From assembly GCF_021130785.1 (NCBI RefSeq), contig NC_060213.1, forward strand, positions 97,022,501-97,086,500: a stretch of 64,000 nt of DNA, read 5' to 3'. A program made the translations under genes and the position numbers. The stretch's first letter is position 1. Each line of letters starts with the position of its first letter. Source of the DNA: Homalodisca vitripennis. Its lineage: Eukaryota > Arthropoda > Insecta > Hemiptera > Cicadellidae. Shown one piece after another: positions 40,501-52,500 of the stretch. A model generated the notes under the pieces. The model did not search any database, was not told the origin of the DNA, and saw only the letters and a list, made by a program, of their open reading frames with translations.

Positions 40501-43500
40501 TCTTGGGCACTAAATGATTTCTCTGAAGTTCAGGGATCAAGAAGTTAAGTAACATCCATAGATAATGTTGCGAATTGACCGTAACTATTCAACCACCCTC
40601 TTAACCCTCGAGCTGGCAGTTGAAATGTCGTCAAGTGGCAGGCCATTTTGAGGTGTTTGGCAGTAGTATCGGTTTTTAATTTTTTTTAAATATAATTTGA
40701 TTATAAACCTATATGTATTATATATCATTGTTTTCACAAGAAAATTTAATTTTTATTTATGAAAATAAAAACCCCAATATATAAGAAATTTATCACTTTT
40801 TTACTAAGTTTGTTTTCAAAAAAATAAAAAAGGTATGTAAAAATGGTGGGGGTGCACCTATAAAAGACATATTGTGTGAAAAAAAATATTTCCAACATAC
40901 CCAAAATGTTGAAAATTTTTTATAGTTTTAGAAAATGTATAGTTTACTACATTTTGTTTATTAAAACAATTATGAAATACTCTAAACTGAAGAAAGTACA
41001 ATACGGCTAAATTCGTTGCTATGGATACGACTGTGTTATAACATTCATCAAAACCTTAATTATTACTCGAAAAATTCATAAAATAGGTTAAAAGTAAGCC
41101 TATAAAAATAAATAAAGAAGCTTTATATCATGATCATCGCATATGAAAATGATCCTAAAGCTAACTAAAACTATCACAACACTGCACATAGCCTAGAATA
41201 CAAAAGCTCACTAATATATTTTTTCACATATATTTCTTCATAACATCACAAAATAAACTGATAAAACACAATCTACGAGAATTTATACGCATAAATAAAC
41301 ACACTTATTACATAAAAACACTTATTTCATGTAATAAACTTACGTTTTAGATGGACAAGAATAACGTGACCGGGTAACAATACAACAACAATGGCCGACT
41401 GTTTACAAACAACTCTCGTTTTCAATATGTCGTACTTAAATCATGGCATACAAAACAAAACAAAATACATCGATCAAATCAGCAACTATTTCTGATTCCA
41501 GTGGTATATGAATCATTGCAGTTTAGTTCGTGTATTGATTATAACAGATGTCAAACAGGCACGTGTCATATCGACTGATTTTCAGGCGACTGCCAGTTGT
41601 AGAGTTAAAAGAAAATGGCCCAATGAGACAACTTTTTCTTAAACCACACCCACAGTGACCTTGGGACTATGCAGAGGATGTTCATGTAGTTATTCAGGTT
41701 TTGTAGCAGATTAATAACAAAAGTTCTATTTATTAACACGACCGTCTAAATGAAAACGTGCTTCGTCAATGTCAATGAAGTTAATCATCATTGAAATTTT
41801 GTCATCAGACATTACAAGATCAATCATTTGCTCTGCAAATGCTTTCCGCATTGCATAATCATTAGGCTTTAGCTAATGGACGATAGCCATTTTATATGGG
41901 TGGAAATGGAGAACAAAACGCAATATTTGTCTTTCTGAGCGATCAGACATGTGCAGAGCAGCAGCTTGTTTATAGACCAGCCGCCAAGGACTGATTTTCA
42001 CAGCTCCTTTTACTCGTTCAATATTCTCTGATGTCTGGACTGACCTAGAAAGGCTTGTTGTTTTCTGTTTTAACGTAGAACAAGTAGATCTGAAGTTACT
42101 CACCCAGAACATAATGGTGTTATGAGTAGAAACTCAGCCTCTTGGAGCCACATCAAAACATCTACGGAGCAGCAACGCAGGATTCGACTTTTAAAACTGC
42201 CTTGATAAACCACATGCAGTGCTTAGTCTACCACTACTCCATTGCTACTAAAGATGTCTGTGTTTGGGCTCTAGAACACGCATATCTTCCCCACTACCTA
42301 CTCGACACGCAGTACCGTGGTGAAAAAAGAACATTTTACCGCTCTCTGTAGTGTCAGTTTTAAGTTCGGATGTTTTATATTAAGTATTACTAGTGTACCG
42401 TAGTTATAATCATTCTGCTGAATCGCGGTAGGAAGTAGGCTCTTTGTTAACTAGACGCGGTAGTTGGACATTATTTTGTTGGTTTGACCTCTCCAGCTGT
42501 TAGAGATGTCAACGGTGATAGGTTCCCGAGCCGGTCGCGGTTGGTTTGAGGAGAGAGGGGTAGTCTTTTAAGTCGAGTGCAGAGCGTCTACACGTGCTGT
42601 TCAGAAGCCATAGTACTTCCTCTATTCCTATACATTTGGGATATAGAGTTAATTTTTACCCGGTGTGTTTTAAGTCAAGTTTTAAATTTCTTTTTTTTCC
42701 TTAAGTGCGTAATAGTTTTTCAGCCTCCATAGTCTTCAAAGTAGTAAGTCCCGTACCAGCGTTTAGTTTATCACCTTTTGTTTTATACTGTTGTGTTAAA
42801 TTTTCTAAATTTTGCCATATAACAGTCTGATAATTAATTCAACTTTTGAAGTATTGTAAATTAGATTTTGATCCTAAAGTTTACATCAAGCATTGTGTAA
42901 TTTTTATTTTGAATATTTTGAGAAGAGAACATTTTATTTTGTTAATTTAAACCTTTTTGGTGAAGTATACCTTTTTAGTTTCATTTTTAATTTTGATCAG
43001 ACTCTAAATTAGATTTGACCGATTGAGAGAAATTTTGAAGAAAAGCAAATCAAGATTTGGTAAAACTTTGTTAAATTTTGAGTGAAATTTAAAATTTGGA
43101 ATAAATTAAGTATTTCCGAAAAGTTGTTCTGATTTATAGAAAATTAGCTCCAGACTTGTTTGATGTACACTAGTTTGTTGTACACTAGTTTGATGTATTT
43201 TTGAGTATGCTGTTGTTATTTTTGTATATTTAACTATATAAATCTTCTTGATTGAGGTTACTTAATGTACAGTTTCACCAGATTCCTCACATTCACCATA
43301 GTTTCATTTTTACCACATTATTGTTTGTTTTCCTTGTATTTTGTACTCTACTCACTATTATTCGTTAAGAAAATAATCTAAGTGAGTTTGTTAGAACGAT
43401 TGCCAGAATCGGCTGAGCTACATCGTTTAAGGGTGCTACCCAGCCAAAATCGACCGCTGTACTATAATATCAACAAGGAACGTAAAGGTGATTGAAAACT

Positions 43501-46500
43501 ACATAAGTGGACTTCACAAGATGAAATTCATACTTTTACTGAATTCTGTGTTGAGTTATAAATGGAAAACATTAGAGAGTTGTTACAAATAATTCAGAAC
43601 TAGAACAAAATGTCATTTTTATATGATGAATTGTGTAAAAAAAAAATGGTTATTTTAAGTAGTATTCATTGTATAATTTTAAGGAGTTGTGACACGAGGC
43701 ACACGGTATCTTTTCAACCACAAATTAGTTTATATTCTTAATACACAAAAACAGTACAATTAAGTAATTAAAGACCTAACAAAACAAAAGAATTAACTCA
43801 AAAATAACCAAATAGACAAAATGACTGCCTTTTACGTTCTGACCCAAAATTAACGAGTTCTTTCTACGACCAAGAGGAAACAATGTACCAATTTTCAACT
43901 CCCTAGAAGGTTTCTATCAGAGTTATTACATAGACAGGTTGGTAGACAGACAATCCTTGGAACAAGAGGATAAGTATACCAATATTATCAAGTCTTTACA
44001 AGGTTTATATCAGAGTTATTACATAGACAGGTTGGTAGACAGACAATCCTTGGAACAAGAGGATAAGTATACCAATATTATCAAGTCTTTACAAGGTTTC
44101 TATCAGAGTTATTACATAGACAGGTTGGTAGACAGACAATCCTTGGAACAAGATGATAAGTATACCAATATTATCAAGTCTTTACAAGGTTTCTATCAGA
44201 ATTATCAAATCAAATCAAATCAAATCCATCTTTATTCACATATACATTGAGTACAGTGTTGCGTCATAACAATAATAATGAGAGTAGTTTCAGTTCTATA
44301 GACTCCTCCAGTCCTGAAACTCCTGTATGGTGTATATGGATCGGTCTAAGAGCCAGTCTGAGAGTGCTTTCTTGAACTGTTTATCCTGTAGTTTCTGTAG
44401 GTCTTTTGGTAGCCGGTTAAAGAAGGCAGCACCTCGATAAGAAGGCTTCTTTTCATACAAGCTGAGTCGATGTGCCTGTAGTTGAAAGTTGTGTCTGTTT
44501 CGGGTGTTGTAGTTATGTTGATCCACCAATCTGGCTTGGTCTGATCTTAACGCATATATTATAACTTCACGTATGTATAGTGAGGTTATTGTCAAAATCT
44601 TGAAATCTTTAAAAGCTTCCCTGCAGGAGTGTTGTGGTTTTAGTCCTTTTAATGTTCGTATTGCTCTTTTTTGTATTACTAACACCCTTTGCAGATTTGT
44701 TGCGCCTCTGCCTCCCCATACTACGAGCCCATATCTTAGGTGTGCTTCAAACAACGAGTAATAGGCAGTCAGCACTGTTTCTTTGTCACTTATCTGCACT
44801 AATCTTCGCACAGCATATAGCCCGCAGTTTAGTTTTTGACATAGATGGTCCACATGTAAGGTCCAGGAAAGGGTGTTATCCAATATGATGCCTAAGTACT
44901 TATTTGATGACACAGTTTCTAGTTCTGGTAGTCCACAATAATTATTTGAAACTGTTGTGAATATGAGTTGATTAGTTTTTGTCTCATTAAGCACTAGGTC
45001 ATTTTTGTAGCAGTACTGTTTTGCCATATTGAAAGCAATATAACTGCTTACTTCAAGGTCTTCCATTTTTTTGTTGGCGATAATTAGGGCAGTGTCATCA
45101 GCAAACATCACTGCTTCACAATATTCCTCTAGGTATTTTGGGAAGTCATTAGCTAGAAGTATGTAAAGCACTGGTCCAAGTACAGATCCCTGAGGAACGC
45201 CTCTGCACATTGATAAAGCTTCAGATTTTACTCTCTGTATTTAGTTGTTTACCTTACAGGTGAGCTCTACTAGTTGTTTCCTGTCACTCAGGTAGCTTTT
45301 AAACCATTTTGCTTCTTTTCCTGTTATACCAAGGATTTTAAGTTTTTCTAAAATAAGTTTATGATCAATGCAGTCGAATTATTACATAAACAGGTTGGTA
45401 GACAGACAATCCTTGGAACAAGAGGATAGGTATACCAATATTATCAAGTCTTTACAAGGTTTCTATCAGAGTTATTACATAGACAGGTTGGTAGACAGAC
45501 AATCCTTGGAACAAGAGGATAAGTATACCAATATTATCAAGTCTTTACAAGGTTTCTATCAGAGTTATTACATAGACAGGTTGGTAGACAGACAATCCTT
45601 GGAACAAGATGATAAGTATACCAATATTATCAAGTCTTTACAAGGTTTCTATCAGAGTTATTACATAGACAGGTTGGTAGACAGACAATCCTTGGAACAA
45701 GAGGATAAGTATACCAATATTATCAAGTCTTTACAAGGTTTATATCAGAGTTATTACATAGACAGGTTGGTAGACAGACAATCCTTGGAACAAGAGGATA
45801 AATATACCAATATTATCAAGTCTTTACAAGGTTTATATCAGAGTTATTACATAGACAGGTTGGTAGACAGACAATCCTTTGAACAAGAGGATAAGTATAC
45901 CAATATTATCAAGTCTTTACAAGGTTTCTATCAGAGTTATTACATAGACAGGTTGGTAGACAGACAATCCTTGGAACAAGAGGATAAGTATACCAATATT
46001 ATCAAGTCTTTACAAGGTTTCTATCAGAGTTATTACATAGACAGGTTGGTAGACAGACAATCCTTTGAACAAGAGGATAAGTATACCAATATTATCAAGT
46101 CTTTACAAGGTTTCTATCAAAGTTATTAAATCAAATCAAATCAAATATCCTTTATTTCCATCAGACATGTAACATGCATTGGATTGCGTCATAAATATTA
46201 AAAAAAAAAACACATGTACAGTTTTGTATCTATAAAATTATTATTAATCAATTATTAATATTTATATATTATAATTAATCAATTATTAAAACTAATTAAT
46301 TTTACATCATACAGACTATTTATTTCCAATAAATTCACTGAGGGTGTAGAAACATTTTTCTATTAAAAAAGCCTTCAGTGTTCTCTTAAAGACCATTATA
46401 TCATTTACATTCTTTAGGTCCACAGGAAGAGAATTATAAAAAATTACGGCATTATAAAAACAGTGATGTTTGAAAAAAGAGGTTGCATGGGGGGGAATAT

Positions 46501-49500
46501 TTAATTTGTTGTTATTTCTGAGACAGTGTCCGGACTGCGGAATTAGTGACTCGAAAATGCCCTGGTTTTGTTTAAAAAAGACCAATGTGTGGTAAATATA
46601 TATACTTGGAAAAGTAAGCAGATTGAAGTTCTTAAAGTGTGATTTGCAGGATTCTGATTGACGGATGCCAGCAATAGCTCTCACCGCTTTCTTCTGCAAA
46701 AGAAAGACATGGTTTGTTCTGCAATTTTCAAAACCCCAAATTTCAACAGCGTATGAAAGGTAGGGATAAACTAATGCAAAATATGAAGTTAGAAGCACAT
46801 CGGTGCCCGTGAAAGATGAAAGTCTACGAAGAACAAAAATACCAGCACAGACTTTACGTGCGACATGATTTACATGAAAGGAGAAGCTAAGATTCCTATC
46901 GATAATTAGGCCTAAAAACTTGACTTTTTGCTCAGAACAAACCTCTGTATCGCCAACCCAAACACTCAAAGAGTCATTGCGTCTTGATGAAATTGAAAAA
47001 TCTAGCAATGTAGTTTTATCAGTATTCACGGCCAAACCATTACTCTGAAACCACTGGACTATTGAATTACACTGAACAAACGTATTTATCTCCATATTGA
47101 AACGACAAGACTCATCAATTACAAGTGATGTGTCGTCAGCAAACAAACACAACAAGCCCCTCGAAACACAACTGCTGAGGTCATTCACATACAAAATAAA
47201 GAGGAAGGGTCCAAGTATGGAGCCCTGTGGCACACCCGTCTTGACAATCTGCTCGTCAGAAAAGCATCTTTTCCTAGTATTTACGTCAACGTATGGAATT
47301 TCCACAACTTGTCTACGCTGACTCAAGAAAGATGACAGCCATTGATTTGCCAAGCCACGCACACCCACTCTGTCAAGCTTTTGCAAAAGAAGTTCATGCG
47401 AAACCATGTCAAATGCTTTTCTCAAATCAAAAAAGATACCAGTAGAAAACTGTCCTTCATCAAGAGCTTTAACAACTTTATCCAAGAGAGCAAACATTGC
47501 CTTCACAGTTGAGCCTCCCTTGACAAAGCCAAACTGTTTGTCAAACATAACTTTATTACTCTCCAGGAAAGCCGTTAACCTTATCAAAACTGCCTTCTCA
47601 AACACCTTAGAAAATGTCGATCCAATCGAAATAGGCCTGAAATTATCAAGTTCCTCAACCAGTCCCCTTTTATGTAACGGCTTCACTATAGACAACTTTA
47701 AAATGTCAGGAAACAGGCCATTTTCAAACGAAAAATTTATCAAATGAGCAAGTGGCCTAACAAAATACTCCGTACATGATTTAAGAAGCTTCGATGATAT
47801 ATTGTCGAAGCCAGAAGAAGCCTTTGCTTTTATAGATCTGATGATGTCAGATACTTCCACTTCAGAAACAGGTGAAAAGAAAAATGAAGACACCCCTGCA
47901 CATGATTGTTGTTGAAGAAGAGACAACGATATGGAAGATGAACTTGCATTCGACACATTAATGAAGAAATCATTGAACAAGTTAGAAACGTCCTTCGGAT
48001 CCCTAATAATGACTCCTTTACTATCCTTGATGGTTCGAGGGATATCTGCCAAAACTCTTGCCTTACCTCTATGCTCGTTCACTATGTCCCACACAGTCTT
48101 AACTTTATTTGAGGAAGTCTGCAGTAAATGTTTAACTTTAGATAACTTAGCTTCCCTCACACTAGCCCTATATTGCCTCTTCAAAGAAAGGTATTGTTTT
48201 CTTCTCTCATCAGAAGAACTCAGGTCTTTAGTTTTATAATACCAATGCGCAACCAAATCACGTAGCTCAATTTGATTCAAGATTCAAGATTCAAGATTCA
48301 AGATTTTATTCATCATTAATCATACAGTGATGCAATAGATTTCGTCAATATCAATACAACATAATTTTACTTTTTATTGCTTGTTGAGTTGTTGGTAACT
48401 ACTATATTTAAATGAAGGTTTAAATAAATATAGAAAAATAAATGTAGAATAACATAATAAATAGCTACAACACTATATACAGTACACTGTAATAGTTTTA
48501 ACATTAAAAACATAGATTATCAATAGATTAAAAGACATACTATATAACCACTATATTTAAGTGAAAATTAAAACAAATATAAAACATTATAAATAGTTAT
48601 AACACTATATAAACTACACTGTAATAGCTTCAACAATAAAAACGTAAATTATTAATAGACTAAAAGACATACATTTATGAATAAATAATTAGACAACAGT
48701 TAAAAACACAAAAAACATAAACTAATAAAATTTAAAACAATGAACAGTGAATAGACTATATACATTACATCAAAATTCATTAAAATACATACATTTAACT
48801 ATCTAATCTGAATTTAGCTTTGATTAAAAATTAGTAAAAGATGTCCTTAAATTTACCATAATCAGTAGCTAGATAGTCATCAACCTTGTAGAAAACTTGT
48901 TCCTTTAACCACTTTCTCAAGCAATATTTGAATTTATTAACAGAGACAGTGTGAGCGGATTGAGGCAATTTGTTAAATAATCGATTTTTCATGCAAAATA
49001 TGCTGTTATTTGTTTTTGTAAGTCTAGCAGGTAGTAAATCTAGGGCATAGTTATTTCTTGTGTTATAGTTATGTATATCAGATCTAATTTTATATTTATG
49101 CAAATTTTCTTTTACGTTTATTAGACAGAAATATATATATAAACATGGGAGTGTCATTATTTTTAATTCTTTGAAAATGGGAAAACAAGATTCACGATTG
49201 TCCAGTCCTTTTATGGTCCGTATAGCATATTTTTGCCATCTAAAAACTTGTTCCATATAAGTACTATTTCCCCATAAAGTAACGCCATATACAATCTGAG
49301 AGTGAAAAAAGGCATAATACGCATTGATCAACATATCACTACTAACACACAGTTTAAGTTTTCTTAGTAAATAAATGATTTTAGATAGCTTTTTGCAAAG
49401 GTATTTTATATGTACATCCCATTTCAAACTGCTGTCTAAGTATAGGCCAAGTAGTTTAATAGACTCTGCTTCAGTTAATTTAGTTAGTGAAAAAATAATT

Positions 49501-52500
49501 GATTCTGTCTTTTTTTTATTTATATTTAAATGATTTGTTTTAAACCAGCTCTCTGCAATATTCATTGATACATTCTGATCTATTTGCAATTTTCTCATGT
49601 CTTTTCCACTCCAAACTAAAGTAGTATCATCTGCATATAATACCGATTTGCATGGTATATTACCTGGGAAATCATTTATTGCTATTAAAAATAGGAATGG
49701 TCCCAATACAGATCCCTGGGGAACACCAGATTTAATTAATTGAAAATTAGATCCATCATTATTAGCTCCTGGGTTAAAGACACTTTGGCATTTGGAGAAC
49801 GCCCACGAATCCGAACCCTTTTCTCAGGAAAAGCCTGAATGAAATAAAACTCTATAGAGGACATGAACAAGCTCATCTTATCATCCATTGTTCTAGCTGC
49901 GTAAACATCATGCCATGTTTCCCCACCCAGAAGATGTCTAAAAATACGAACATTATCTTCTACAAATGATCGCTTAAGCATAAACTTAGGGCAATCAGGA
50001 CTAGATAAATACCTGACATGTGAGATTTGTGCATGGTGATCGGACAGTGCATTTATCACGACAGAGCAACTGAAAATGTCTTCAGAAAGATCAGTATATA
50101 CGTGATCAATTAGGGACCGGGAGTTTTTAAATTCCCTCGTAAATGAATTTACTTTATTGCTTAAATCGTGAGATGCCATCATGGATAGAAGACTATCTAC
50201 TTTCACGTCAGCAACAGAGAGATTAACATTGAAATCACCCACAACAACAGTTCTAACTTCTGGATTTATAATTTTTTGGAGGCAATCGGATAAACATTCA
50301 TAAAACATCTCATGTTCTTGCACTGACGCTGAAAAAGGTTTCGGTTTATAAGCGGTAACAACAAGAAGAGGAAATTGTCTGAACTGAAAAATCGCTGCCG
50401 CAAGCTCACACCTACCCTCCTGACAAAATTGGGAGACATCTAAAACATTGTGTTTTATTGAAGGTTTACTAAAAATGCAAACACCTCCCTTTTGATAAAT
50501 TTTCCTACAGAAAGCTGTAACACCAGTGTAACCATGCAGTGACAAAACCTCAAACTCAAAATCTCTCAGGTGGTGTTCAGATAAACAAATTATATCTACA
50601 TTTTCGGCGTCAATAAAAAGTTGAAAATTATCAATCTTGTTATTTATACCCTGAACATTTTGATGAAGAATCTTTACAGTATCAGGTGGGCTATCCAGGT
50701 GTCCAAGATCTGCCACTGCAGAGTCCCCGGGGGGACCACTCATAAAAAATCTGTGCAAGGGGTCAACACCTTTTCAAAACCCTCAGACCGCTGCAATGCC
50801 GCAATGAAAACAGACTCAAAAAGCGTAGCTAGATGAGTTATACCTCTCCTATTGAGGTGTCGTCCGTCTCGGGCCAGGTCACGCCTCCCTACAGAGCAGT
50901 TAGCCTCCACATAAGTGACTCCAAAGTTACCACACATCAGCTCAATTTGTTCATTAAAGTGAAAAAGGACCTTGTATGAAATGTCAGTTCTAGTCAGTAC
51001 ACTGTTTACAAAAACTTTGGAATTTGGAAACTGAGTCCTTACAGTGTACAGCAAATCCGCCATGCTGTGAAGTGCTTGACGTTTACCATGGCCGCCATTG
51101 TAGCCAGGCCCCCCCTTGTAGCCTCGTATAAGATTGTTTGTGCCTACATGTAAATAAATAACAGAGAACTGCCTGTTAACTAGTTTCAACAAGTTCTGCT
51201 TGATATCATTAATTTTAGCCCCAGGACAACACTCGACATGACCCCCTTTTTGTTGAGTACTTTTACCTGCATGTCGTATGATTGAATCTCCAATCAATAA
51301 AACATTCTTAAAATTCAGGCTGTCGCCACTTGAAAGCTCTAAACAAGCAGAACCTGTTGAGGTTTGACCAGAAACAGAGGGGACGGGCAGTAAGGCATCC
51401 ATCTCCCCCCCATCCATAGACTCAGACAGTTCAGCCATAAGATCGGGAGAACCAACATACCTCGCCCCCGACAGCACCTCCCCCTCCAGTCTTACAATTT
51501 CACTATTTAAATAATTAATGTTAGCTTCCAACACCTGTACGGTGGTCAGAAATCTGCCACGTTCTGCCTCCATGTCAGAAATCTTGACCTCCAGTTCCGA
51601 AATTACAGTGTTTGTGTTGTGAGTGACATCAGACCCAGAACACTCCTTTGACTTAGTACCACAAATACAGCCAGTTTCTACACTATTCACTTGGTCTCGT
51701 AAAATAACATTTTCTTGCTTACAAAGACTTAGTTTATTTTGGAGACTTTTTATTTCAAGATCACAGTCATCTTCTATAGCATCACACTCGTTACATTTAT
51801 TCCTATAACTAGAGTTGAGATCTGTAAACTTAGTCTCTACAGTTTGTAATTGATAACAAAGACCTTCATTTTCAATTTTTAGATCCCTACAGAGCTTTTC
51901 TGTAGAGTCTAGTTTGGCCATAATGGCAGATATGTGAGGTACAAGCTTTTCAACAATGTCATTACCAAAATTGCTCCCTACTTTTTTAAGTTCAGAGCAG
52001 AAATTAGAAGCCAGTTCAATTACTTCATCATTCAAATGGTACAAACCATCCGTGCAATTAAGCATACCACTACCTCTAGTTACTGGTGGCATGTTGTAAG
52101 TAATTAATAAAATATACGTGGTCACTAGTTAATTATACAATAATATTTACAGCACAAATAATCACAGAAAATCAGTAATGTATACAAGAAATAAGCATCT
52201 TTAAATTAAAGCTGATTTACTACACTTAAATACAAAGTAACCCTTAACTATACAATAAAAGCAGCTTATCAATCAAGAGCAGTTCGTCCAAGCGATGCGC
52301 CGAACACATGAGCCATGAAAAACAACAGTCAGTAATATTTAGTAAACACAAACTGCAGGACAAGGCCGTTAAAACGCCCTCAAACAAGAATCCGCAAGGC
52401 CGGCAATGCAGGAGAGTGTTTTCATTGCAGTACAAAATTGAAGGCGCACCAACAAACACTCGCAGCGGTCAGTTAGAGCCGAGCCGGTCTGGTACAGCAT

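Noticed and set aside
45368..46129. 253-residue open frame as a repeat-protein gene
   Set aside because: It is the 93-bp tandem array read in frame. A unit of 31 codons without a stop stays open however often it is copied. There is no start context, no splice support, and LINEs have cut it apart.
48263..48280. Independent LINE protein starting at 48280
   Set aside because: The in-frame codons before 48262 belong to the tail of the nested LINE and its target duplication. The protein is the second half of ORF2.
50743..50758. ORF2 start at 50758
   Set aside because: The first codon there is TTG. The first ATG is at 50741-50743, overlapping the ORF1 stop.
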